From the NCBI GenBank assembly GCA_015060445.1, contig SUYL01000002.1:62001-126000 (forward strand): a DNA stretch of 64,000 nt. Direction: 5' to 3'. A program made the position numbers and the translations under genes. The stretch comes from Bacteroidales bacterium. GTDB taxonomy: Bacteria > Bacteroidota > Bacteroidia > Bacteroidales > UBA932. Below, piece after piece: positions 29,201-38,563 of this stretch. Each line of letters starts with the position of its first letter. Position 1 is the stretch's first letter. The notes beneath the pieces were generated by a model, which was not told the origin of the DNA, searched no databases, and saw only the letters and a program-made list of their open reading frames with translations.

Positions 29201-29889
29201 TGGTTGGTATGTATCTCTCTGCCCACCCTCTGGACATGTACAAATTTGAGATGGACCATTTTGCAAAGGTTTCACTTAAGGATGCGGCGGAAATGGCTGC
29301 GGCTGCCAGTACAGATGCTGCATTGCGCAAGAGGGAACTCTATATGGCAGGACTAATCACCTCAGTGAGCAGGATGGTTTCCAAGAAGAGTGGCAAGCCG
29401 TGGGTAAAATTCTCAATAGAGGATTATGACAGCAGTGTGGAGTTTGCCCTTTTTGGGAAGGATTTTGAAACTTTCATGCCATTTTTGGAGGAGGGACAGG
29501 CGATAATGTTCAAATGCCAGATAATGCCGCGGTTCGGATTTGGAAAAGAGGAGGAGAAAGGTCCCGACGGCAAGCCGCTGCCGGTGGAGTGTGAACTCAA
29601 GATGCGCAAAATCACCCTTCTGGCCAACACCAAGGAGGAATTTATAAAGAAACTCACCATAAATGTGCCAATAAAGAGGCTGTCTCCGGCATTCCGCAAG
29701 GAACTCCTCAAACAGTTGAAAGAGCACAAAGGGAAAAAGATGCTGGCCCTAAATCTGCTCGACTACGACAAAGGGTACTCGGTGGAATTCTTCTCCCGCA
29801 AGTTCAAGGTAGATGTGAATCCGGGGCTGCTGGACTTCCTTGCCCACCATAACCTTGAGTACAAAGTGGAGGCTGATGTGTATCTGTAA
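26248..29889 (+). CDS. dnaE: DNA polymerase III subunit alpha
   Basis: PHP domain [48 protein letters not shown]. Confidence 0.97.
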   Translation: [1213 protein letters not shown]

Positions 29890-29924
29890 AAGGAATGGCT
29901 CACAAGCCCCGTTTGTGAACAATA

Positions 29925-29957
29925 CCCCCCGCTGGAGTGTTCCGGTGGGGGCTTTCT
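29925..29957. terminator. Hairpin between convergent dnaE and thiL
   Basis: ccccccgctggagtgttccggtgggggctttctttc. Confidence 0.6.
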
Positions 29958-29959
29958 TT

Positions 29960-31048
29960 CTAATATCCCTGGGCCCTCAGAGTAATTTCAGCGCCCTCCG
30001 GGGTAATCAGTGAGGCACCGGCTTCAGGTTTGCACAGGTGCCCTATGATATCAACATTGGGGAACTCCTTATGGAAGCGTTCGTGCTCCTGAACCGGTAC
30101 TGCAAAGAGGAATTTGTAGTCGTCTCCGCCGTTGAGGGCTGCAGTAATGGCATCCATGTTCAGTTCGTCTGCCATTGCAAATGTCTGTGAGGCAATAGGA
30201 ATTTTTGCAAGGTAAATCTTTGCCCCCACATTATGCTCTTCACACAGTTCTTTTACAGCGGCAGCAAGTCCGTTGGTTATGAAGTAGCCACAGGCAGGGA
30301 AGAGTTTTGCCTCCTTGAACTGCTCTGTGGTTTTTGGGTTTATCTCAGGGCTGAGGTATTGGCTCAGGATGTATTTGTAGCGGCTCAAATCGGGCTGTAC
30401 ATATTCTGCAGCGCGTTCTGCAGGGATACGGTTGAAGGCTATCTTTTCCCTTTCAAGCACATGCAGCCCCATGTATGCAGCACCTACATTGCCTGTAAGG
30501 CACAACAGGCAGGTGTTGTCAACGGCAGGTACAGTGGCGGCTGTCTTTGCACTCTGCATGCCGCAGGCTGAAATTGCTATGTTGAGCCCGGTCATTGAGG
30601 CTCCCAAATCCAGCGACAATTGTGCGATATTGTGCTCTTTGCAGGCTGCCAGTACTCCGCCCCAGAATTCGGAGATATCCTCCACGCAGAATCTTGCAGA
30701 AAGCCCCAATGAAAAGGACAATCCCTGGGGGGTGTAACATTTTGCGTAGATACCACCCAGAGCCAGCAGTGCAGCCTTGTATCCCAGGTGCTTTAGAGGG
30801 GTGTATGTGAGGTCAAAATCAATACCCTCAAGCATGGTTTTCTGTACTGTAAGGAAATTGTTCACATCTTTGGTGCGTCCTGCTTTGTCGGGAATACGCC
30901 CTGCGAACATCTGTGATTTGGAGTTGTTGTATTGTGTACCTTCAAAAAGTCTCCTGATGAGGGCAACTTTGCCAATTTCACTTATTTGTGTCCTTTTTGG
31001 GGCAGAGTTGTTCTGTTGAGTACCTTTTTCTAGTGATTCTGTGTTCAT
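29960..31048 (-). CDS. thiL: Thiamine-phosphate kinase
   Basis: AIR synthase-like fold: DLTYTPLKHLGYKAALLALGGIYAKC, LDLGASMTGLNIAISACG, LNGGDDYKFLFAVP. Confidence 0.85.
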   Translation of the reverse strand: MNTESLEKGTQQNNSAPKRTQISEIGKVALIRRLFEGTQYNNSKSQMFAGRIPDKAGRTKDVNNFLTVQKTMLEGIDFDLTYTPLKHLGYKAALLALGGIYAKCYTPQGLSFSLGLSARFCVEDISEFWGGVLAACKEHNIAQLSLDLGASMTGLNIAISACGMQSAKTAATVPAVDNTCLLCLTGNVGAAYMGLHVLEREKIAFNRIPAERAAEYVQPDLSRYKYILSQYLSPEINPKTTEQFKEAKLFPACGYFITNGLAAAVKELCEEHNVGAKIYLAKIPIASQTFAMADELNMDAITAALNGGDDYKFLFAVPVQEHERFHKEFPNVDIIGHLCKPEAGASLITPEGAEITLRAQGY

Positions 31049-31085
31049 AACCGTGTATTTTTTTACAAAAATACCTAAAATGGTT

Positions 31086-31093
31086 TAACTTTG
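31086..31093 (+). promoter_or_regulatory. -7 box TAACTTTG, seven bases between box and sufB ATG
   Basis: tttaactttgcgctgcgATG. Confidence 0.6.
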
Positions 31094-31100
31094 CGCTGCG

Positions 31101-32537
31101 ATGAGTAAAAATAACGAGATAATTGAAAATATTGCCAATGCTGAATATCAGTATGGCTTTGAATCCAATATCAATCAGGAGTTTATCCCCAAGGGACTCA
31201 ATGAGGATATCATAAGGCTCATTTCTTCAAAGAAGGGGGAGCCCCAGTGGCTGCTGGAGTTCCGTCTGAAGGCTTTCGAGCGCTGGAAGAAGATGGAAAT
31301 GCCAAAATGGGCACACCTGGATATTCCCGAGATTGATTATCAGGATATAATCTATTATGCTGCACCGCAGCCAAAGAAGGAGGTTACGGAGATTGATCCG
31401 GAACTGGCGGAGACTTTTGAAAAATTGGGTATTCCGCTTCATGAGAGAAATGTCCTTGCAGGTATGGCGGTTGATGCAGTGTTTGATTCTGTGTCGGTGA
31501 AGACCACCTTCCGTGAGACATTGGCTGAGAAAGGGGTGATTTTCTGTTCTTTTTCAGAGGCAGTGAGGGATTACCCTGATCTTGTGAAGAAATATCTGGC
31601 ATCTGTGGTTCCTGTGGGTGACAACTATTTCTCTGCCCTCAACTCGGCAGTGTTCAGCGACGGGTCGTTCTGCTATATTCCAAAGAATACCCGCTGTCCT
31701 ATGGAACTGAGCAGTTATTTCCGTATAAATGCCAAGGGTACAGGGCAGTTTGAGAGGACTCTCATAGTGGCTGATGAAGGTTCTTATGTGAGTTACCTTG
31801 AGGGGTGTACCGCTCCGCAGAGGGATGAGAACCAGTTGCATGCTGCAGTTGTGGAGATTGTGGTGATGCAGGATGCGGAGGTGAAGTATTCTACAGTTCA
31901 GAACTGGTATCCTGGAGACAAGGAGGGTAAAGGTGGAATTTACAACTTTGTTACCAAGAGGGGTATCTGCAAAGGGGCAAACAGCAAACTGTTCTGGGCG
32001 CAGGTGGAGACAGGCTCTGCAATTACCTGGAAATATCCGAGCACCATTCTCAAGGGAGACAACTCCATAAGTGAGTTCTACTCTGTGGCTGTTACAAACA
32101 ATTACCAGCAGGCGGATACCGGTACAAAGATGATACATATTGGCAAGAATACCAGCAGCCGTATTGTGAGCAAGGGTATTTCTGCCGGAAAGAGCCAGAA
32201 CAGTTACAGGGGTCTGGTAAAGATTCTTCCTGGTGCCGAGAATGCACGCAACCACTCGCAGTGCGACAGCCTTCTCCTTGGAGACAAGTGCGGGGCGCAC
32301 ACTTTCCCTTATGTTGAGAGTGAGAATCCTACTGCGGTAGTGGAGCACGAGGCTACCACTTCAAAGATTGGTGAGGACCAGTTGTTCTATTGCCAGCAGA
32401 GGGGTATTAAGGCTGAGGATGCTGTAGGACTGATTGTTAACGGCTATGCAAAAGAGGTTATAAACCAGTTGCCTATGGAGTTTGCCGTTGAGGCGCAGAA
32501 ACTGCTTCAGGTTTCACTGGAGGGTAGTGTAGGTTAA
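31101..32537 (+). CDS. sufB: Fe-S cluster assembly protein SufB
   Basis: [33 protein letters not shown]-terminal [26 protein letters not shown]. Confidence 0.97.
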   Translation: MSKNNEIIENIANAEYQYGFESNINQEFIPKGLNEDIIRLISSKKGEPQWLLEFRLKAFERWKKMEMPKWAHLDIPEIDYQDIIYYAAPQPKKEVTEIDPELAETFEKLGIPLHERNVLAGMAVDAVFDSVSVKTTFRETLAEKGVIFCSFSEAVRDYPDLVKKYLASVVPVGDNYFSALNSAVFSDGSFCYIPKNTRCPMELSSYFRINAKGTGQFERTLIVADEGSYVSYLEGCTAPQRDENQLHAAVVEIVVMQDAEVKYSTVQNWYPGDKEGKGGIYNFVTKRGICKGANSKLFWAQVETGSAITWKYPSTILKGDNSISEFYSVAVTNNYQQADTGTKMIHIGKNTSSRIVSKGISAGKSQNSYRGLVKILPGAENARNHSQCDSLLLGDKCGAHTFPYVESENPTAVVEHEATTSKIGEDQLFYCQQRGIKAEDAVGLIVNGYAKEVINQLPMEFAVEAQKLLQVSLEGSVG

Positions 32538-32551
32538 AAAATGTGCAGATT

Positions 32552-33199
32552 ATGTTCAGTATAGAAAACATATTGTTTACGTTGGGAGGCCAGGGAGTGA
32601 GTCTCCTTGAGCTGCTTGCAGTTACTGCTGGTCTTACATGTGTGTTTCTTGCCACAAGGGGCAGGGTACTAAATTTCTGGGTAGGATATCTTTATAATAT
32701 CCTGCTTTTCTTCATGTTCTTGCAGAAGCATCTGTACTCAAGCATGCTTGTCCAGCCCATATCGTTTATAATCAACTTTTTTGGGCATTACCGCTGGACC
32801 CATCCTGCGCAGGATGAGAAGGACCGCAAGGAGCAGTTGAAGATAACAGTACTCACCAATAAGGAAAGGGTTTCATTGCTGGGTATTGTATCAGTGTTCA
32901 CTGTATGCTGGGGTTTTTTGCTCAGCCAGTTGAATGTGTGGTGGCCGGATGTGTTCCCAATGGCAAGGGCTCCGTTCCTGGATGCTTTTGTTACAGCATT
33001 TATCCTGTTGGCGCAGTATCTTTCTGCCCAGAAGAAGATTGATTGCTGGGGAGCCTGGCTTGTTGTGAATGTTACCAACATTACTTTATACATAAAGGCG
33101 GGTCTGGTGTTCATGCCGCTTGTAAGTGCCGGTTATCTTATCCTTGCATTCTTTGGGTTTGCAATGTGGAGAAAACAGATGAAGGCACAGGAGATTTAA
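32552..33199 (+). CDS. PnuC-family vitamin/nucleoside transporter
   Basis: Multiple TMs; FWVGYLYNILLFFMFLQKHLYSSMLVQ and NFFGHYRWTH, PnuC-like. Confidence 0.85.
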   Translation: MFSIENILFTLGGQGVSLLELLAVTAGLTCVFLATRGRVLNFWVGYLYNILLFFMFLQKHLYSSMLVQPISFIINFFGHYRWTHPAQDEKDRKEQLKITVLTNKERVSLLGIVSVFTVCWGFLLSQLNVWWPDVFPMARAPFLDAFVTAFILLAQYLSAQKKIDCWGAWLVVNVTNITLYIKAGLVFMPLVSAGYLILAFFGFAMWRKQMKAQEI

Positions 33200-33211
33200 A
33201 TTGGAGAGATT

Positions 33212-33967
33212 ATGGAAAATTTGATTGAAATAAAAAATTTGCATGCCAATATCAATGGCAGGGAGATTCTAAAAGGTATTGACCTTGTTGTAAAACCTGG
33301 TGAGGTTCACGCCATTATGGGGCCAAACGGTTCAGGTAAAAGTACCCTTTCAGCAGTTCTTGCAGGTAAGGAGCATTATGAGGTAACAGAGGGTACAGTA
33401 ACCTTTATGGGACAGAATCTGCTGGAGATGTCTCCTGAGGAGCGCTCTTGGGCAGGCCTGTTTCTCGGATTCCAGTATCCTATAGAGATTCCCGGTGTTA
33501 CAAATGTGAACTTTATGAAAACTGCAGTGAATGAGCACCGCAGACAGAAGGGGTTGTCTCCCCTTACAGCAGCCGAGTACCTCAAATTGATGAGGGAGAA
33601 ACTGGCAATTGTGGAGATGGATCCCGCTTTCTCTTCAAGAGGGGTAAATGTGGGCTTCTCTGGTGGGGAGAAAAAGAGGAACGAGATTTTCCAGATGGCA
33701 ATGCTTGATCCTAAACTCGCTATCCTTGATGAGACAGACAGCGGTTTGGATGTGGATGCCCTCCGTATTGTGGCTACAGGTGTGAACAAACTCAAGAAGG
33801 CAGACAATGCTACAATTGTAATCACCCACTACCAGAGGCTATTGGATTACATTGTGCCTGATATTGTACATGTGCTTTACAAAGGAAGAATCATAAAGAC
33901 AGCCGGTAAGGAACTTGCCCTTGAGGTGGAGAACAGAGGTTATGACTGGCTTATAAAAGGTGAATAA
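33212..33967 (+). CDS. sufC: Fe-S cluster assembly ATPase SufC
   Basis: Walker A GPNGSGKST; FSGGEKKRNEIFQMAMLDPKLAILDETDSGLD. Confidence 0.98.
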   Translation: MENLIEIKNLHANINGREILKGIDLVVKPGEVHAIMGPNGSGKSTLSAVLAGKEHYEVTEGTVTFMGQNLLEMSPEERSWAGLFLGFQYPIEIPGVTNVNFMKTAVNEHRRQKGLSPLTAAEYLKLMREKLAIVEMDPAFSSRGVNVGFSGGEKKRNEIFQMAMLDPKLAILDETDSGLDVDALRIVATGVNKLKKADNATIVITHYQRLLDYIVPDIVHVLYKGRIIKTAGKELALEVENRGYDWLIKGE

Positions 33968-33985
33968 TTTATCGGGAAGAGGATT

Positions 33986-34978
33986 ATGGAGAACAATTAT
34001 ATTTATATTCCCGACAAATCCCAGGAGGAGTTCAGGTGCCGCGTACCCCTTAAGGATACCGACCAGGTATTTGTGGTTGACGGACAGGGGGAGAAGATGG
34101 GACTTTCGTTGGGCAGAGGGGAGATTCTTCCAAGGATGCTGCAGGTGATTCAGGTCAGGAGCAGCCATGCGGTGGAGGACCTTTCATATTCATCAGATTA
34201 TGTTTTGGGAGAGGGGGCACAGGCCAAGGTACTCCTTTGTTCACATACCCTCTCTATGGAGGATTTTGTCACCCATGAGAATGTGAATGTGAAACTTGCC
34301 CAGGGAGCAGTGCTGGATATGGTCGTTATGCAGAATGAGCATAACAAATCAAAGCACAGCACTTCGTTTAAAGTGGAGATGGAGGCAGGAGCAGTACTGA
34401 ACCTTAATGTTATAACTCTTCATGGAGGCGAGATTTCAAATGACATAGATGTGGCACTCAACGGAAAGGGGGGAGAGTGCAATGTAAACGGCCTTTATCT
34501 TGCCGATGGAAAGCAGAGGGTTTCCACCAGGGTTAATATCTGGCACAATGTCCCTGAGTGCCACAGTTCTCAGTTGTTCAAGGGAATTCTTGACGGAGAA
34601 TCTGTAACCCGTTTCAGCGGAAGGATTTATGTGGCAAAAGATGCACAGAAGACAGAGGCTTATCAGGCCAACAACAATCTGCTGGCTTCACGTACTGCCA
34701 AGGCATATACACAACCCCATCTTGAGATTTATGCAGATGATGTGAAATGTTCGCACGGGGCAACTGTGGGAAGCCTCAATGAGGATGAACTGTTCTATAT
34801 GCGCTCCCGTGGAATTGAGAAGAACGAGGCCAAACTTCTGCAGCAGCAGGCTTTTGCGTATGCTGTACTGGAGAAGGTGGCAAATGAGAGTTTGAGGGAG
34901 AGATTACACTCACTTATGGAGAGTCGCTTGAGGGGAGAATTTTCAGAGTGCTCAAATTGCAGTAAACATTGTTGCTGA
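33986..34978 (+). CDS. sufD: Fe-S cluster assembly protein SufD
   Basis: SufB/D core SRTAKAYTQPHLEIYADDVKCSHGATVGSLNEDELFYMRSRGI; Cys-rich C-terminus. Confidence 0.95.
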   Translation: MENNYIYIPDKSQEEFRCRVPLKDTDQVFVVDGQGEKMGLSLGRGEILPRMLQVIQVRSSHAVEDLSYSSDYVLGEGAQAKVLLCSHTLSMEDFVTHENVNVKLAQGAVLDMVVMQNEHNKSKHSTSFKVEMEAGAVLNLNVITLHGGEISNDIDVALNGKGGECNVNGLYLADGKQRVSTRVNIWHNVPECHSSQLFKGILDGESVTRFSGRIYVAKDAQKTEAYQANNNLLASRTAKAYTQPHLEIYADDVKCSHGATVGSLNEDELFYMRSRGIEKNEAKLLQQQAFAYAVLEKVANESLRERLHSLMESRLRGEFSECSNCSKHCC

Positions 34979-35063
34979 GCCCCTGTGGGAGGGTTGTTAA
35001 TTCTTTTGTTGAAAAGTATTATTTACACTTGCCCGTTGTAGGGTTAAAATGAAGTAACTTGCA

Positions 35064-35095
35064 AACCAATTACCGTTACCGGTAGTTGGTTTTTT
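35064..35095 (+). terminator. Hairpin plus T-tract between sufD and nrdJ
   Basis: aaccaattaccg-ttac-cggtagttggtt followed by ttttcttg; 12-bp stem with one G-U. Confidence 0.75.
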
Positions 35096-35130
35096 CTTGA
35101 GCAAAATAATACAATAATAAATATAACTAT

Positions 35131-37662
35131 ATGAGTATCAAGACCTACACTTACGAGGAAGCCTTGCAGGCCAGTGTCAACTTCTTTAAGGGAGACGAGT
35201 TGGCTGCGTCTGTATGGATCAACAAGTATGCAATGAAGGATTCATACGGCAACTTGTATGAGAAATCACCTGATGACATGCACCGCAGACTTGCACGCGA
35301 GTTTGCCAGAATTGAGAACAAATATCCTAACCCTATGAGTGAGGATGAGATATATGAATTGTTGAGGGATTTCAAGTATATTATTCCTCAGGGAGGCCCT
35401 ATGACAGGAATTGGCAATTCATATCAGATTGCATCCCTTTCAAACTGTTTTGTGGTTGGTCATGATACACCGGCAGATTCTTATGGCGGAATCATGAAGA
35501 TAGATGAGGAGCAGGTGCAGCTTATGAAACGCCGTGGCGGTGTAGGACACGACCTTTCACACATCCGTCCTCAGGGAAGTGCAGTGCTCAACAGCGCACT
35601 TACCTCTACCGGTGTGGTCCCTTTTATGGAGAGATACTCAAATTCTACCCGTGAGGTGGCTCAGGACGGCAGAAGAGGTGCCCTTATGCTTTCCATCTCC
35701 ATTAAGCATCCCGACAGCGAAAAGTTCATTGATGCCAAAATGGAGCAGGGCAAGGTTACCGGAGCAAACGTTTCTGTAAAGATTGATGACGAGTTTATGA
35801 AGGCTGCCCTTTCAGGAGAGCAGTACGAGCAGAAATATCCTGTTGATGCAGCGGAGCCTAAGGTGTCAAAAAAGGTCAATGCCCAGAATATCTGGAAAAA
35901 GATTGTTCACAATGCGTGGAAATCTGCAGAGCCTGGCGTATTGTTCTGGGATACAGTATTGAGGGAGTCTGTGGCAGACTGCTATGCTGATCTTGGTTAC
36001 AGGACAGTAAGTACAAACCCTTGTGGAGAGATTCCTTTGTGCCCTTATGATTCATGCCGCCTTATAGCACTTAACCTCTATTCTTATGTGAAGAATCCTT
36101 TCACTCCAGAGGCTGAGTTTGATATGAATCTGTTCAAAGAGCATTCAGGAAAGGCAATGAGGCTTATGGACGACCTTATTGACCTTGAGATGGAGAAGAT
36201 TGAGGCTATTCTTGACAAAATCAAGTCAGACCCTGAGACTGAGGATGTGAAGAGGACTGAACTTGACTTGTGGGAGAAGATAAAAAGAAAATCACTTGGC
36301 GGAAGACGTACAGGATTGGGTATCACAGCTGAGGGCGATATGTTGGCAGCCCTCGGCTTGAGATACGGTTCTGAGAAGGCAATAGATTTTGCAGTTGAGG
36401 TACAGCAGAATCTTGCAGTTGAGGCTTACAGGTCTTCTGTAAATATGGCATCTGAGAGGGGTGCATTCCCAATTTATGATACAAAGAGGGAGGAGAATAA
36501 TCCAATGATTGACCGAATCCGCAATGTGGATCCCGAGTTGTACAAACTTATGGCAAAAGTTGGAAGAAGAAACATTTCGCTCCTTACAATTGCCCCTACA
36601 GGCACCACTTCCCTCATGACCCAGACTACGTCGGGAATAGAGCCTGTATTCCTTCCATTCTATATAAGGAGAAGGAAAGTTAACCCTAATGACAAGAATG
36701 CGATAATCACCTTCAAGGATGATGTTGGAGATTGCTGGGAGGAGTATTATGTATTCCACCACAAGTTCCTTACATGGTGTGAGGTTAACGGTATTCCTGC
36801 AGAGGATGTGAAGAAGATGTCGGTGAAGGATGTTGAGACCCTTGTGGAGAGATCTCCTTACCACAGGGCAACTTCTGCAGATATTGATTGGGTTGCAAAG
36901 GTGAAGATGCAGGGAAGCATACAGAAATGGGTTGACCACTCAATTAGCGTTACTGTAAACCTTCCAAATTCCGTAACCGAGGAACTTGTTGCAAATGTTT
37001 ACAAGACTGCATGGGAGGTAGGCTGTAAAGGTGTTACCGTTTACAGGGACGGTTCAAGGGCAGGTGTTCTTGTATCTGCCAAGGATGAGAAGAAAGAGGC
37101 TGTTTCATTGAAACCGAAGGAGAGGCCAAAATCACTTGAGGCAGATGTTATCCGTTTCATGAACGGCAAGGAGAAATGGATTGCCCTTGTAGGAAAATTG
37201 AACGGTGCTCCTTATGAGATCTTTACCGGTCTTGTAGATGAGGACAGCCGCAATATCCCTAAATCAGTTGAGAGCGGATTCATAGTTAAGGAGAAGGATG
37301 TGAAGACAGGTCTTACCCGCTACGACTTCCATTTTGTAGATAAATATGGCTATACCAATATTGTTGGCGGTATTTCACACATGTTCAACAAAGAGTACTG
37401 GAACTATGCAAAACTTATTTCGGGTGTGTTGCGCCACGGTATGCCAATTGTAGATGTACTCAACCTTATCAACGGCCTCTCTTTGGACAGCGAGGCAATC
37501 AATACCTGGAAAAATGGTGTTGAGCGCAGTTTGAAACGCTATATTCCAGATGGTACCAAGGATGATACCGGAAAGAAATGCTCAAAATGCAATTCCAACA
37601 ACCTTGTATATCAGGAAGGATGTCTGGTTTGTATGAATTGCGGTTATTCAAAATGCGGTTGA
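35131..37662 (+). CDS. nrdJ: Adenosylcobalamin-dependent ribonucleoside-diphosphate reductase (class II)
   Basis: LSNCFVVGHD, STNPCGEIPLCPYDSCRL, APTGTTSLMTQTTSGIEPVF; C-terminal Cys cluster CSKCNSNNLVYQEGCLVCMNCGYSKCG. Confidence 0.95.
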   Translation: MSIKTYTYEEALQASVNFFKGDELAASVWINKYAMKDSYGNLYEKSPDDMHRRLAREFARIENKYPNPMSEDEIYELLRDFKYIIPQGGPMTGIGNSYQIASLSNCFVVGHDTPADSYGGIMKIDEEQVQLMKRRGGVGHDLSHIRPQGSAVLNSALTSTGVVPFMERYSNSTREVAQDGRRGALMLSISIKHPDSEKFIDAKMEQGKVTGANVSVKIDDEFMKAALSGEQYEQKYPVDAAEPKVSKKVNAQNIWKKIVHNAWKSAEPGVLFWDTVLRESVADCYADLGYRTVSTNPCGEIPLCPYDSCRLIALNLYSYVKNPFTPEAEFDMNLFKEHSGKAMRLMDDLIDLEMEKIEAILDKIKSDPETEDVKRTELDLWEKIKRKSLGGRRTGLGITAEGDMLAALGLRYGSEKAIDFAVEVQQNLAVEAYRSSVNMASERGAFPIYDTKREENNPMIDRIRNVDPELYKLMAKVGRRNISLLTIAPTGTTSLMTQTTSGIEPVFLPFYIRRRKVNPNDKNAIITFKDDVGDCWEEYYVFHHKFLTWCEVNGIPAEDVKKMSVKDVETLVERSPYHRATSADIDWVAKVKMQGSIQKWVDHSISVTVNLPNSVTEELVANVYKTAWEVGCKGVTVYRDGSRAGVLVSAKDEKKEAVSLKPKERPKSLEADVIRFMNGKEKWIALVGKLNGAPYEIFTGLVDEDSRNIPKSVESGFIVKEKDVKTGLTRYDFHFVDKYGYTNIVGGISHMFNKEYWNYAKLISGVLRHGMPIVDVLNLINGLSLDSEAINTWKNGVERSLKRYIPDGTKDDTGKKCSKCNSNNLVYQEGCLVCMNCGYSKCG

Positions 37663-37663
37663 T

Positions 37664-38446
37664 ATGATTCTATATCCGAATGCAAAAATAAATTTAGGTC
37701 TAAGTGTTTTACAAAAGAGGGAGGATGGGTTTCATAACCTTGAAACCCTCTTTTATCCTGTAAATGTACACGATGTGCTTGAGATTGTGGAAGGTAAGGA
37801 ACTCAGGATGTGCCAGTACGGCATAGAATATCCGGGAGACCCTATGGATAATCTCTGTATTAAGGCCTATAGGGCTCTGGCGGCAGATTTTGACATTCCT
37901 CCAGTAGAGATACACCTGTTCAAGAAGGTTCCTGTAGGGGCCGGACTGGGAGGAGGTTCCTCAGATGCGGCTTTTACCTTGCGTGCCCTTAATGAGATGT
38001 TCTCATTGGAACTTTCAGATGAAAAGTTGGCTGCATATGCGGCAACTTTGGGAAGTGACTGCCCTTTCTTTGTATATAACAGGCCAATGTTGGGCACCGG
38101 GCGGGGTGAAATTCTGGAGCCTGTTGAGGTTCCGGCGCTTGAGGGGTATGAAATAAAATTGGTTTATCCTCCATATTTTGTCTCAACGGCTGCAGCCTAT
38201 GGTGGGATTATCCCACGCAACAGATGGCTGGAAATGGGATGGGAAGCAGACTCAAGAAGTGTGATGGATATCCTCTCACAGCCGGTTGAAACCTGGAAAA
38301 ATTCTCTTGTAAACGATTTTGAGAAAACTGTATTTGCAAAAATTCCGGAACTGGCAGCATATAAGGAGGAACTGTATGCCCAAGGGGCTGTTTATGCTTC
38401 CATGAGCGGTAGCGGTTCCGCATTTTTTGGGATATTCCGGAAATAA
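37664..38446 (+). CDS. ispE: 4-diphosphocytidyl-2-C-methyl-D-erythritol kinase
   Basis: NAKINLGLSVLQKREDGFHNLETLFYPV; PVGAGLGGGSSDAA; MSGSGSAFFGIF. Confidence 0.95.
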   Translation: MILYPNAKINLGLSVLQKREDGFHNLETLFYPVNVHDVLEIVEGKELRMCQYGIEYPGDPMDNLCIKAYRALAADFDIPPVEIHLFKKVPVGAGLGGGSSDAAFTLRALNEMFSLELSDEKLAAYAATLGSDCPFFVYNRPMLGTGRGEILEPVEVPALEGYEIKLVYPPYFVSTAAAYGGIIPRNRWLEMGWEADSRSVMDILSQPVETWKNSLVNDFEKTVFAKIPELAAYKEELYAQGAVYASMSGSGSAFFGIFRK

Positions 38447-38461
38447 AAAAAGGTCCGTACT

Positions 38462-38505
38462 AAAAAGGGGTGCCCGCTACTACCTACAGGCCCCCCTTTT
38501 TTGTA
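38462..38505. terminator. Bidirectional terminator-like hairpin between convergent ispE and permease
   Basis: aaaaaggggtgcc...ggccccccttttttgtac. Confidence 0.65.
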
Positions 38506-38563
38506 CTAAAACCTAAACCTACACTTATAAGATGCAGAAGGTGTACAAAACGTTGCATATTTT

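Noticed and set aside
31040-31100. TPP riboswitch near thiL/pnuC-like gene
   Set aside because: Divergent spacer is only about 50 bp and lacks a THI-box pattern
34979-35130. Cobalamin riboswitch upstream of nrdJ
   Set aside because: Too short and no B12-box-like core seen
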